Source: CAZZKE01 sp964655005 | Lineage (GTDB): Bacteria > Pseudomonadota > Alphaproteobacteria > Rhodospirillales > JABHCV01 | Assembly: GCA_964655005.1 (NCBI GenBank) | Contig: CAZZKE010000031.1 | Span: 1 to 31,852 of the forward strand | DNA length: 31,852 nt | Direction of reading: 5' to 3' | In this document: in pieces, positions 9,211-17,485 of the stretch | Numbering within the stretch: position 1 is the first letter of the stretch | Layout of the letters: every line of letters begins with the position of its first letter | Translations under genes and position numbers: made by a program | The notes under the pieces: model-generated | Seen by the model: the letters and a program-made list of their open reading frames with translations, nothing else | The model's database searches: none | Told to the model about the DNA's origin: nothing

Positions 9211-9224
9211 TACCGGGCAGCGTT

Positions 9225-11048
9225 TTATTCCACCGTCACGCTTTTCGCCAGATTGCGCGGCTGGTCGACATCGGTGCCTTTCAGCACGGCGGTGTGATAG
9301 GCCAGCAACTGCACCGGGATCGAATAGAGAATCGGCGTCACAAACGGGTCGACCACCGGCAGGGCCACGGTGGCGGCGGCGAGGTCGCCCAGGGCCTTGA
9401 CGCCTTCGACATCGCTCATGAAAATGACCCGACCGCCGCGGGCGATGACTTCCTGCATGTTGGAAGCGGTTTTTTCGAACAATTCATCCTTGGGGGCGAT
9501 GACTATTACCGGTACATCGTCGTCGATCAGGGCGATCGGCCCATGCTTCATCTCGCCGGCGGCATAGCCCTCGGCATGGATGTATGAAATTTCCTTGAGC
9601 TTCAGGGCCCCTTCCAGGGCGATCGGGAAACTGACCCCGCGCCCCAGGTACAGCACGTCACGGGCCTCGGCCACTTCATGGGCCAGTTCCCGCAGTCGTT
9701 CGTCATGGTTCAACACCTCGGCGGCGCGGGCCGGCACTTCCGCCAGCGCCCCGGTCAGCGCCGCCGCCCGGTCGGCCTCGACCGTGCCCCGGGCCCGGCC
9801 CAGCGCGATGGTGAAACAGGCCAGCACCGTCAACTGGGTGGTAAACGCCTTGGTTGAGGCGACGCCGATTTCCGGACCGGCGTAGGTTTGCAGCACGGCG
9901 TCGGATTCCCGCGCTATTGTGCTTTCGGGCACATTGACGATGGACAGGATCTTCTGATTTTGCCGCCGGGCGTAGCGCAACGCCGCCAGGGTGTCCAGAG
10001 TCTCGCCGGATTGCGAAATAAACATGGCCAGGCCGTCATCCGGCATATCGGCCGCCCGGTAGCGAAATTCAGACGCCACATCGACTTCAACCGGAACCCG
10101 GGCCAGCCCCTCGATCCAGTATTTGGCAACCAGCGCGGCGTAGGACGACGTGCCGCACGCGATAATGGTTACCTTGCCGATTTGGGCCAGATCGAAACCC
10201 AAATCCGGCAGGGTTACCTCGCGGGTCGCCGGGTTGACATAGCAATGCAGGGTATCGCCGATGACCTGCGGTTGCTCGTATATTTCCTTGAGCATGAAAT
10301 GCCGGTAACCGCCCTTGCCGACCACCGCCCCGGACAATTCGGAAGTGCGCACCGGGCGCTCGATCGGGTTGTCGTCTTCGTCAAACACGGTTACCCCGGC
10401 GGAGGTCATCACCGCCCAGTCGCCGTCTTCCAGGTACATGATTCGGTTGGTCAGCGGCGCCAGCGCCAGGGCGTCCGAGCCCAGATAGGTTTCGCCCTGG
10501 CCGAAGCCGATAGCCAGCGGCGTGCCGCGCCGGGCGGCGATCATCAGATCGGGGAAACCGGCGAACAGGATGCCCAGGGAAAATGCGCCTTGCAGGCGTT
10601 TCAGGGTTTTCGACGCCGCCGTGCGGGGATCGTCGCCATCCAGCAGATATCTGGTGATCAGGTGGGCCACCACTTCGGTATCCGTTTCCGACGCCAACAC
10701 CGCGCCGCCGGCCATGACTTCATCCTTCAGTTCCTGAAAATTCTCGATGATGCCGTTATGCACCAGCACCACCCTGTCGGTGGCATGGGGATGGGCGTTA
10801 GTCTCGTTGGGCACTCCGTGGGTCGCCCAACGGGTATGGCCGATGCCGGTGACGCCGCTCAATGGCTGTTCATTCAGGCGGGCTTCCAGATTGACCAGCT
10901 TGCCTTCGGCGCGGCGGCGCTGGATACCGTCCGCGACGATTGTCGCCACCCCGGCCGAATCATAGCCCCGGTATTCCAGCCTTTTCAGGCCCTCCAGCAA
11001 CAGCGGCGCCGCATCGCGCTGGCCGATAATTCCGATAATGCCGCACAT
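9225..11048 (-). CDS. glmS: Glutamine-fructose-6-phosphate aminotransferase (isomerizing)
   Basis: Makes glucosamine 6-phosphate from fructose 6-phosphate and glutamine, the committed step to UDP-GlcNAc for peptidoglycan and LPS. The 607 residues match the family. The N-terminal class II glutaminase starts MCGIIGIIG with Cys2 as nucleophile, followed by LKRLEYRGYDSAG and GHTRWATHG. Two SIS sugar-isomerase domains follow (about 290-420 and 455-590), with ACGTSSYAA and SQSGETLDTLAALR. The C-terminus PRNLAKSVTVE is the conserved catalytic tail. It follows glmU after 6 bp on the same strand, so the two UDP-GlcNAc enzymes are co-transcribed. Confidence 0.98.
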   Translation of the reverse strand: MCGIIGIIGQRDAAPLLLEGLKRLEYRGYDSAGVATIVADGIQRRRAEGKLVNLEARLNEQPLSGVTGIGHTRWATHGVPNETNAHPHATDRVVLVHNGIIENFQELKDEVMAGGAVLASETDTEVVAHLITRYLLDGDDPRTAASKTLKRLQGAFSLGILFAGFPDLMIAARRGTPLAIGFGQGETYLGSDALALAPLTNRIMYLEDGDWAVMTSAGVTVFDEDDNPIERPVRTSELSGAVVGKGGYRHFMLKEIYEQPQVIGDTLHCYVNPATREVTLPDLGFDLAQIGKVTIIACGTSSYAALVAKYWIEGLARVPVEVDVASEFRYRAADMPDDGLAMFISQSGETLDTLAALRYARRQNQKILSIVNVPESTIARESDAVLQTYAGPEIGVASTKAFTTQLTVLACFTIALGRARGTVEADRAAALTGALAEVPARAAEVLNHDERLRELAHEVAEARDVLYLGRGVSFPIALEGALKLKEISYIHAEGYAAGEMKHGPIALIDDDVPVIVIAPKDELFEKTASNMQEVIARGGRVIFMSDVEGVKALGDLAAATVALPVVDPFVTPILYSIPVQLLAYHTAVLKGTDVDQPRNLAKSVTVE

Positions 11049-11054
11049 TGACGC

Positions 11055-12407
11055 CTAGCTCCTGTTGTTCTTCTTCGCGTTTTGTTTGTCGCGGTTGGAT
11101 TTGGCCCAGCCGCCGACCTGCCGGTATTCGGCCCGCGTAATGGCCAGCGCGTCGGCCTCGACATCGCGTGAAATGGTCGATCCGGCGCCGATCACCGCCC
11201 CCTCGCCGATTGTCACCGGGGCCACCAGCGCGGTGTTGGAGCCGATGAAGGCGCCCTTGCCGATGATCGTTTTCGATTTGAAAAAACCGTCGTAGTTACA
11301 GGTGATCGTGCCGGCCCCGATATTCGCCCCTTCGCCGATTTCGGCGTCACCGATGTAGCTCAGATGCGATACCTTGGCGCCGGGATGGACCGTGGAATTC
11401 TTGATCTCGACGAAATTACCGACTTTCGCGCCGGCCCCCACCACGGCCCCTGGCCTGAGTCTGGCGAACGGGCCGACCGTCGCCCCGGCGGCGATTTCGG
11501 CCCCCTCCAGATGGCTGAACGCCTTGATGATAGCGCCGTCGCCGACCGTTACCCCCGGCCCGAACACCACATTGGGTTCAACCGTGACATCGCCGCCAAG
11601 CACCGTATCGAAGCTGAAAAAAATGCTGCCGGGGTCACGCAGCGTCGCGCCATTTTGCATGGCGCGAGTGCGCAGGCGATCCTGCATAATCATTTCCGCC
11701 AGGGCCAGGTCGATCCGGTCATCGACCCCCAGCAGTTCCTCCTCGTCGCCTTCGACGACGACACAATTGCGACCGTCGCCGCGGGCCAGCGCCACGATGT
11801 CGGTCAGGTAGTATTCACCCTTGGCGTTGTCATTGCCGACCCGGTCGAGCAATCCGAACAGGGCCTTGCCGTCAATCAGCATGACGCCGGAATTGCACAG
11901 GCTGACTTGCAGTTGTTCCGGGGTCGCGTCCCTGGCCTCGATAATGGCGCTGAGCGAGCCGTCATCGGCGGTTATCAGGCGGCCGTATAAACCGGGGTCG
12001 GCGGCCCTGAAGCCGAGCACGACGACGCCCGGATCGGCGGCGGAATCGCGGGCGTCGAGCATGGCCTCAAGAGTTTCCAGCCGAATCAGCGGGTCGCCGC
12101 CGAACAGGACAAACACATCGCCGTCGAAATCAGTCAGGAATTCGCGCGCCATCAGCACGGCGTGGCCGGTGCCCAGTTTCTGTTCCTGCGCCACCGCCGG
12201 ATACGGCGCCACGGCCTCGCTCAGGGCGCCGAACCGCTCGCCGACCACCACCACCACCTCTTCCGGGTCAAGCTCGCCGACGGTCGCAAGCAGGTTCTGG
12301 ATCATCGGTCGCCCGGCCAGCGGATGCAATACCTTGGGCAGGGCCGACTTCATGCGGCTGCCCATTCCGGCGGCCAGGATAACGACGGCGGTTTTTCTGT
12401 GGGTCAT
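11055..12407 (-). CDS. glmU: Bifunctional GlcNAc-1-P uridyltransferase / GlcN-1-P acetyltransferase
   Basis: Acetylates glucosamine 1-phosphate and joins it to UTP, giving UDP-GlcNAc. Residues 1-230 are the nucleotidyltransferase domain, with LAAGMGSRMKSALPKVLHPL near the start, GTGHAVLMA, and FVLFGGDPL. The last is a variant of the usual L-x-GD segment. Residues 255-440 form the left-handed beta-helix of hexapeptide repeats carrying the acetyltransferase, with the active-site stretch NFVEIKNST and YIGDAEIGEGANIGAGTITCNYDG. I chose ATG 12407 (MTHRKTAVVILAAG); 24 extra in-frame codons upstream to 12479 have no family match. No strong Shine-Dalgarno sequence is visible. It is the first gene of glmU-glmS and is divergent from the HAD phosphatase gene. 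Confidence 0.97.
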   Translation of the reverse strand: MTHRKTAVVILAAGMGSRMKSALPKVLHPLAGRPMIQNLLATVGELDPEEVVVVVGERFGALSEAVAPYPAVAQEQKLGTGHAVLMAREFLTDFDGDVFVLFGGDPLIRLETLEAMLDARDSAADPGVVVLGFRAADPGLYGRLITADDGSLSAIIEARDATPEQLQVSLCNSGVMLIDGKALFGLLDRVGNDNAKGEYYLTDIVALARGDGRNCVVVEGDEEELLGVDDRIDLALAEMIMQDRLRTRAMQNGATLRDPGSIFFSFDTVLGGDVTVEPNVVFGPGVTVGDGAIIKAFSHLEGAEIAAGATVGPFARLRPGAVVGAGAKVGNFVEIKNSTVHPGAKVSHLSYIGDAEIGEGANIGAGTITCNYDGFFKSKTIIGKGAFIGSNTALVAPVTIGEGAVIGAGSTISRDVEADALAITRAEYRQVGGWAKSNRDKQNAKKNNRS

Positions 12408-12517
12408 TATTAGTGCAACTTGGTGTGGGTTATTATAGAAACGCAGTGAAACACGCCCGGAATGTGCCACATGGCGCATGGTTCACCAAGTCAAAGATTG
12501 TTACGGAGTTTATCCAT

Positions 12518-13213
12518 ATGCCGGCCCTGTCCACCGCCCCCAGAATCCGGACCGTGCTGTTCGATCTGGACGGCACCCTGGTCGATAGCGCACCGGACCT
12601 GCACGCCGCCGCCAACAAATTGCTGGCCGAGGAAAACCGCCGCCCGGTGACACTTGACGAAATCACCATGATGATCGGCGATGGCGTGCCGAAACTGGTC
12701 GAGCGGTCATTGGCGGCGACCGGTCCGGCTGTTGACGGCGACCGACTGGCGGCCCTGGCCAAACGGTTCCTGGAATTCTACGAACCCCACGCCGCCGACC
12801 TGACGGTAACCTTCCCCGGTGCGCCGGATTGCCTGCAACGCCTGAAAAAGCAGGGCTATGCGCTGGGCCTGTGCACCAACAAGCCATACCATGCGACCCT
12901 GGAAATACTGGACATACTGGGCCTGGCCGCGCCGTTCGATGTGGTGATCGGCGGCGACAGCCTGCCCGGCATTCGAAAACCCGACCCCCGCCACCTGCTG
13001 GCCGCCCTCGACGGACTGGGCGTCGGCGTCGGTTCCGCGGTGATGGTCGGCGACAATGCCAACGATGTCAACGCGGCCAGGGCGGCGACCCTTCCGGCCA
13101 TTGTCTGCCGCTTTGGCTATACCCAGGGACCGGCCGAAAACCTGGGCGGCGACGTCATCATCGAACATTTCGACGAATTACCGGCGGCTTTTGAAAAACT
13201 GCCCGCCGCTTGA
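12518..13213 (+). CDS. gph: Phosphoglycolate phosphatase-type HAD hydrolase
   Basis: A 231-residue HAD-superfamily phosphatase. Motif I is FDLDGTLVDS (nucleophile D16, acid D18), motif II CTNKP, motif III the Lys in IRKPDP, and motif IV MVGDNANDVNAA. The helical cap between motifs I and II and the overall sequence fit phosphoglycolate phosphatase, which disposes of 2-phosphoglycolate from DNA 3'-end repair or photorespiration-like oxygenation. The substrate of HAD enzymes is hard to fix from sequence. The start at 12518 has GGAG 9 bases upstream; a longer frame from 12413 would overlap glmU regulatory DNA and has no family match. The TGA stop lies inside the -35 box of the tRNA promoter. Confidence 0.88.
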   Translation: MPALSTAPRIRTVLFDLDGTLVDSAPDLHAAANKLLAEENRRPVTLDEITMMIGDGVPKLVERSLAATGPAVDGDRLAALAKRFLEFYEPHAADLTVTFPGAPDCLQRLKKQGYALGLCTNKPYHATLEILDILGLAAPFDVVIGGDSLPGIRKPDPRHLLAALDGLGVGVGSAVMVGDNANDVNAARAATLPAIVCRFGYTQGPAENLGGDVIIEHFDELPAAFEKLPAA

Positions 13214-13239
13214 CAGCGGCGCACAAGCGACCGTATATC
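13210..13239 (+). promoter_or_regulatory. Sigma-70 promoter of tRNA-Val
   Basis: A perfect TTGACA (13210-13215) is followed after 18 bp by TATATC (13234-13239). Transcription would start near 13246, about 12 nt before the mature tRNA 5' end. The -35 box contains the gph TGA stop codon. Confidence 0.65.
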
Positions 13240-13257
13240 TCGGCTTCCCTGTTTCAA

Positions 13258-13332
13258 GGGCGCGTAGCTCAGCGGGAGAGCACTCGCTTCACACGCGAGG
13301 GGTCGCTGGTTCGAACCCAGCCGTGCCCACCA
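13258..13332 (+). tRNA. tRNA-Val, anticodon CAC
   Basis: A full cloverleaf can be drawn. The acceptor stem GGGCGCG (13258-13264) pairs with CGTGCCC (13322-13328) with one G-U pair. The D arm is GCTC...GAGC. The anticodon stem CTCGC/GCGAG closes the loop TTCACAC, with CAC at the anticodon positions, reading GTG (Val). The T arm is GCTGG-TTCGAAC-CCAGC. A discriminator A and encoded CCA (13330-13332) complete 75 nt. The variable region is short, as in class I tRNAs. It has its own upstream promoter and is not part of a visible tRNA cluster. Confidence 0.96.
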
Positions 13333-13449
13333 TTTTTCGATCATGGACCCAATCCCTTCCCAAGCCGGATCGTCTGCCTTTTTATGGCGTGTACGGACGT
13401 GCGTTTGATAAACCGGCGGAATCCGGAATACCGGAAATAACTTTTTGCG

Positions 13450-13467
13450 CTGTGATGTAGGTCACAG
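13450..13467. promoter_or_regulatory. CRP-type palindrome CTGTGATGTAGGTCACAG
   Basis: The sequence contains TGTGA-N6-TCACA, the exact consensus half-sites of CRP-family regulators, extended by one further matching base on each side. Its centre (13458/13459) lies 41.5 bases before T13500, the first base of the large stem-loop downstream. That is the class II activator position, with TCTCAT at 13488-13493 as a possible -10. A weaker reading puts the palindrome as the 17-bp spacer between TTGCGC (13445) and TAATGC (13468). Confidence 0.5.
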
Positions 13468-13499
13468 TAATGCCGGTATTTTCGTGTTCTCATCGTGAC

Positions 13500-13592
13500 T
13501 GTCGGAATTATCTCCTTCCAAAGCGCTCCCCCGGCGCAGTTCCGACAACGTCCAAAGAACTGCCGGCCCCTGAAAAGGGGCCGGTTTTTTTT
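13500..13592 (+). ncRNA. Candidate small RNA with C-rich (anti-Shine-Dalgarno-like) loops
   Basis: The 337-base stretch 13333-13669 has no convincing protein gene but is highly organised. TGTCGGAA (13500-13507) pairs with TTCCGACA (13540-13547). Inside, GCGC (13523-13526) pairs with GCGC (13534-13537) around the loop TCCCCCG. The 5' side of the internal loop exposes TCTCCTTCC (13511-13519). After a 15-base linker comes a strong terminator hairpin. Two hairpins, C-rich unpaired loops complementary to Shine-Dalgarno sequences and a closing terminator are the build of alphaproteobacterial anti-SD sRNAs such as the cuckoo RNAs. No transcript is proven and I do not recognise a named family. Confidence 0.45.
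13563..13592 (+). terminator. Strong rho-independent terminator
   Basis: CCGGCCCC (13563-13570) and GGGGCCGG (13577-13584) form a perfect 8-bp GC stem with loop TGAAAA, followed by eight Ts (13585-13592). It works only on the plus strand, since the other side lacks a T-run. No plus-strand protein gene lies between the tRNA and this point, so it must end either the tRNA transcript or a separate small RNA. Confidence 0.85.
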
Positions 13593-13669
13593 GATCATAC
13601 CCAAGTAGCACCGACGAAAACGTGCCGGTATCCCGCTCAGATTCGGCGGCCCGGTATTGTTTAAAGGCG

Positions 13670-14605
13670 CTATGGGGCGGCATCAAGCGGTCCGGAAAAA
13701 TGGCAAACGGCTATTCTTGCGGCCAGCCGGGCGTTATCGAGAACCAGCGCCCTGTTCGCCGTGATCGTGCGGCCGCCGCTCAATTCCGCTATTTTCGCCA
13801 GCAGGTAGGGGGTCGTCGCCTTGCCGGTAACGCCGTCGATTCCGGCCTGCTTGAGGGCCGCGTCTATCCACCCGTCCACTTCGTTTTTATCCATGGCGAA
13901 ACCGGAGGGGATCGGGTTGGCGATGATCTCGCCACCCTTCAGGCCCAGGTCCTCGCGGGCCTTCAGTATCACGGCGACATCTTCGGCGCTGGCGACATTG
14001 ATATCGACGCCAAGCCCGCTATCGACCGTATGGAATGCCGGGAAGGTGTCCGTCTGAAAGCCCAGCACCGGCACCCCGTGGGTTTCCAGGACTTCCAGCG
14101 TCTTCGCCAGGTCCAGGATGGATTTGGCCCCGGCACAGACCACCGCCACCCGGGTTTGCGCCAGTTCCAGAAGATCGGCCGATATATCCATACTGTCCCC
14201 GGCGCCGCGATGAACGCCACCGATACCGCCGGTCGCAAAAATCCTGATGCCCGCCATTTCGGCCGCGATCATGGTGCCGGAAACCGTGGTCGCACCATCG
14301 CGCCCCAGCGCCACGATGGTGGCGAAATCCCGTCTGCTGACCTTGGCTATTCCCGATCCACCGGCAAAATTTTCGATTTCCCGGACGCTCATCCCGACCT
14401 TGATGCGGCCCCGGCAAATGCCGATAGTCGCCGGCACGACGCCTTCCGAACGAACGGTTTGTTCCAGTTCCAGCGCCAGTTCCAGGTTCATGGGATAGGG
14501 CAGGCCGTGCGAGATAATGGTCGATTCCAGCGCCACCACGGGTTTGCCGTCCAGCCTGGCGGCCCGGACTTCGGGCGATAAATCCAGATAGCGTTCGATA
14601 TCCAT
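13670..14605 (-). CDS. psuG: Pseudouridine-5'-phosphate glycosidase
   Basis: Splits the C-C glycosidic bond of pseudouridine 5'-phosphate to uracil and ribose 5-phosphate. The 311-residue protein has family landmarks throughout: ALESTIISHGLPYPMN near 26-40, PATIGICRGRIKVGM, VALGRDGATTVSGTM, IFATGGIGGVHRGA and the Mn-site region with GFAMDKNEVDGWI. It lies 16 bp downstream of a PfkB-family kinase gene on the same strand. This is the standard psuK-psuG pairing for pseudouridine salvage or catabolism, with the kinase making the substrate. Confidence 0.95.
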   Translation of the reverse strand: MDIERYLDLSPEVRAARLDGKPVVALESTIISHGLPYPMNLELALELEQTVRSEGVVPATIGICRGRIKVGMSVREIENFAGGSGIAKVSRRDFATIVALGRDGATTVSGTMIAAEMAGIRIFATGGIGGVHRGAGDSMDISADLLELAQTRVAVVCAGAKSILDLAKTLEVLETHGVPVLGFQTDTFPAFHTVDSGLGVDINVASAEDVAVILKAREDLGLKGGEIIANPIPSGFAMDKNEVDGWIDAALKQAGIDGVTGKATTPYLLAKIAELSGGRTITANRALVLDNARLAARIAVCHFSGPLDAAP

Positions 14606-14621
14606 AATGGCTAAACCCTTG

Positions 14622-15569
14622 TCACTGTAAAATCTCGCAGGGCGGCGTATCTTTCAGGCGGGCATCGAGCAGCTCCGGCGACAGTCCGCGCCAGATCGGC
14701 CCCGGCTTTTCCGCCATTATGCTGGCCGTCGCGATGCCGCGACTCATGGCCGCTTCCAGCGACAGGCCGGCATTAAGGGCATGCGCAAAACCGGCAAAAA
14801 AAGCATCGCCCGCGCCGTTCACATCAACCACTTCGGTTTCGGGAATTGAAAAATGCGCTTCCATATCCGGGCTGCCGAGCACCGCGCCGCGCGGGCCCAG
14901 GGTCACCACGGCGATGGCCGGGCCTTGCCGGCGCAGCGCCCGAACGGCTTTCAGGGCGTCATCCACGGTCTCGACGGGCCGCCCCGTCAGCTGGTCCGCT
15001 TCGCGTTCGTTGCCGATAAAAACATCGACATTTCTTATCGCCCGCCGCCACCGCAGCGCCTTGGACGGGGAAACCGGGGCGGCGAACAGCCGGGCCGGGC
15101 CTTTGTTTTCGGCCAGCCAGTCAAGGCTCTGTTGCGGCAGGTTGGCATCGACGACAAGGGTTTTGTGTTCCTGTATCCGGCCCCGACTGGGCCCGAGAAA
15201 ATCCGGCGTCACAAGATCATATGTTGCCGTATCCGACAGGCCGACGGCCAATTCGCCGGTGGTATCCAGCACCGCCGTATAGCTGGCCGTGGCCACCGCC
15301 CGCCGCTGTGATACCAACGCCAGATCAACGCCCCGCGCCGCCGTGTCGCGCACGATGGCGTCGCCGTCGGCATCATCGCCAACCAGCGATAACAGCGCCG
15401 CCGGGGTGCCCAGCCGAACCATGTCGCAGGCAATATTGTGCGCCACCCCACCGGCCACACGGCTATAGCGCACCGGGTTGGAGGCCTTAAGTCGAAAGGG
15501 TGCGAGGCTCTGGGCGATGCTGTCGAAATGCATGCCGCCAATACACAAAACCGGGGGGCCGTTTACCAT
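14622..15569 (-). CDS. psuK: PfkB-family sugar/nucleoside kinase, probably pseudouridine kinase
   Basis: A ribokinase-fold kinase of 315 residues from the chosen ATG 15569 (MVNGPPVLCIGGMHFDS). The frame continues 36 codons upstream to 15677, but that part would run into the AOR gene and has no family character. PfkB signatures are the N-terminal RVAGGVAHNIACDMVRLG and the C-terminal DVNGAGDAFFAGFAHA, the D-x-x-GAGD anion hole and catalytic Asp. The substrate is inferred from the adjacent psuG; from sequence alone it could be another PfkB member. A 47-bp gap separates it from the upstream AOR gene, so both may be on one long transcript. Confidence 0.85.
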   Translation of the reverse strand: MVNGPPVLCIGGMHFDSIAQSLAPFRLKASNPVRYSRVAGGVAHNIACDMVRLGTPAALLSLVGDDADGDAIVRDTAARGVDLALVSQRRAVATASYTAVLDTTGELAVGLSDTATYDLVTPDFLGPSRGRIQEHKTLVVDANLPQQSLDWLAENKGPARLFAAPVSPSKALRWRRAIRNVDVFIGNEREADQLTGRPVETVDDALKAVRALRRQGPAIAVVTLGPRGAVLGSPDMEAHFSIPETEVVDVNGAGDAFFAGFAHALNAGLSLEAAMSRGIATASIMAEKPGPIWRGLSPELLDARLKDTPPCEILQ

Positions 15570-15616
15570 GGCTTCTACATGAAAGCCTGGCGGGCCTTCT
15601 GTCAATACGGATGGGG

Positions 15617-17467
15617 TCAGGCCAGCAGGCCAAACTTTTTCAGGGTTTTCCTGGTCGGCACGCCATTCCGGGACCAACCGCGCAGGCTGTAATATTCCGG
15701 CAGCATATCGCCCAGTTCGGAAACTTTTTCGACCCCGTCGGTAACCGTGACCGGTTCCGTGAGCAGACGCTTGGGCAATGTGTCACCCTTGGGGTCCCAG
15801 CCCGCCGCCAGATTGAACATGCGTTCCATGTTCCAGATGCGGCCACCGATCAACCACAGGTTATCGACCGAAAAATCGCCTTCGCAGGCGGCCTCCAGAT
15901 GTTCCCGAAAGTCGCCCATCACCGTCCAGGCGAATTTGACGAACTGGCACAATCCCGATGAATCGACGATGTTCAGGGTGTCTTCGAAGCGGCGCACCAG
16001 ATTGGCCTTGCCCTCGGTGACCAGGGGATCCATTTTTACCGGAATGCCCTTGATTTCCGCCGCCGGCGTATAGGCCCTTAAATGACAACCGCCCCTGTTG
16101 TTGGTGACATAGGCCAGGCCGATGCCCTGAATGCCGCGCGGATCATAGGCGCTCAATTCCTGGCCGCGCACGGTCATCGAAAGTTCCGGGCGGCCGTATT
16201 TCCTGCACAGCCGGAGCGACCCCATGCCCAGTTCCTTACCGAACCCCTCGCCCTTGCCGGTCAGTTCAACCATGGCGACCAGCGCCTCGGCGGAACCAAA
16301 GGTCAGCGGAATGCCGGTTTGCGCGGTAGTGATGGCCCCTTCCTCGAACAGTTCCATGGCCGCCGACAGGGTGGCCCCGAAGGAAATGGTGTCCAGGCCG
16401 TAGTCGTTACAGGCCAGGTTGGCATATGTGCAGGCATCAAGATCGTCGATGCCGCACTGGGCCCCGAAGGACCAGGCGCTTTCGTATTCCAGGCCGCCGG
16501 AATTAGCCCGGTATTCGGGTTTGTCCCTGACGCTGAAGTGATCCGGGGCGATGCGCGAGACCCGGCCGCACGCGATATTGCAGCCGAAACAGGCCTGGTT
16601 GGTGACAATATTGGTTGAACCGTCGGGGCGCCGGGCGTGCATCGCCTCGGCGGAAATGGCGGCGGCTCCTTCGAACCGGTTCTGCCGATGGTTGCGGGTC
16701 GGCAGGCCGCCTACCTCGTTCATCAGGTTCATCAAAGACTGGGTGCCGTACCTGGGAAAATTGGTGTTAGTTTCGTAACTGTCGGCCAGCTTGGCCTTGG
16801 ACTGGACCGCCACCCGCATGAACAATTCCGGATCCCGCACGGTAACGCCAATGGTGCCGCGCACGGCAATGGCCTTCAGGTTTTTCGACCCCATCACGGC
16901 GCCGACCCCGGACCGCCCCGCCGCCCGGTGAACGTCGTTCATGATAGCGGCGTAAAGCACCAGATTTTCGCCGCCCTGACCGATGGCCGAAATTTTCAGT
17001 TGCGGGTCGCCGTGCGCCTGGCGAATCAGTTCCTCGGTCTGCCAGACATTTTTCCCCCACAATCCATCGGCCGGCAACAGGGTCGCCGTCTGATTGTCCA
17101 GATGCAGGTAAACGGGCTTTTTCGCCTTGCCTTCGAAGATCACCATGTCCCATCCGGCCATCTTCAGTTCGGCGCCGAAATAGCCGCCGGAATTGGAACA
17201 CGCGATACCGCCGGTCAACGGGCTTTTGGTAATCACCGAATAGCGGGCGCTGGCGGCGGCCATAGTCGCGGTCAGCGGGCCGGTGGCGAAGATAAGCTTG
17301 TTGGCCGGCGCCAGCGGGTCGACTTTCGCGTCGATCTCGGAAATCAGATAGCGTGACGCCAGCCCGCGTTGACCGATGTAGTCGAACGCCAGGTCCATGT
17401 TAAGCGGTTCCGCCACGCAGGTCCCCTTGCCCAGGTCAACCCGCAGAATTTTTCGCTGCCAGCCCAT
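15617..17467 (-). CDS. aor: Aldehyde:ferredoxin oxidoreductase family protein (W/Mo-pterin)
   Basis: A 616-residue member of the AOR family: tungsten (or molybdenum) bis-pyranopterin plus one [4Fe-4S] enzymes that oxidise aldehydes to acids, or reduce acids, with ferredoxin. The N-terminal domain has GQRGLASRYL, FATGPLTATMAAASARYSV and a run with GVGAVMGSKNLKAIAVRGT typical of the family. The cluster ligands are C293, C296, C300 (CFGCNIAC) and C507 (SSGLCQF). Pterin-site segments include CNDYGLDTISFGAT and YDPRGIQGIGLAYVTNNRGGC. The gene lies 18 bp downstream of a four-cluster ferredoxin gene, its obvious electron partner, and below a gamma-glutamyl ligase-like gene. Substrate and metal cannot be read from sequence. 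Confidence 0.93.
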   Translation of the reverse strand: MGWQRKILRVDLGKGTCVAEPLNMDLAFDYIGQRGLASRYLISEIDAKVDPLAPANKLIFATGPLTATMAAASARYSVITKSPLTGGIACSNSGGYFGAELKMAGWDMVIFEGKAKKPVYLHLDNQTATLLPADGLWGKNVWQTEELIRQAHGDPQLKISAIGQGGENLVLYAAIMNDVHRAAGRSGVGAVMGSKNLKAIAVRGTIGVTVRDPELFMRVAVQSKAKLADSYETNTNFPRYGTQSLMNLMNEVGGLPTRNHRQNRFEGAAAISAEAMHARRPDGSTNIVTNQACFGCNIACGRVSRIAPDHFSVRDKPEYRANSGGLEYESAWSFGAQCGIDDLDACTYANLACNDYGLDTISFGATLSAAMELFEEGAITTAQTGIPLTFGSAEALVAMVELTGKGEGFGKELGMGSLRLCRKYGRPELSMTVRGQELSAYDPRGIQGIGLAYVTNNRGGCHLRAYTPAAEIKGIPVKMDPLVTEGKANLVRRFEDTLNIVDSSGLCQFVKFAWTVMGDFREHLEAACEGDFSVDNLWLIGGRIWNMERMFNLAAGWDPKGDTLPKRLLTEPVTVTDGVEKVSELGDMLPEYYSLRGWSRNGVPTRKTLKKFGLLA

Positions 17468-17485
17468 ATCCGTTCCCCCGTCAAT

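Noticed and set aside
9225..11048. glmS riboswitch-type ribozyme upstream of glmS
   Set aside because: Only 6 bp separate glmU and glmS, so there is no room for a leader RNA.
13117..13344. Antisense frame reading WARLGSNQRPLACEASALP on the minus strand
   Set aside because: This is the translation of the complement of the tRNA-Val gene, a well-known false protein; the tRNA cloverleaf explains the sequence.
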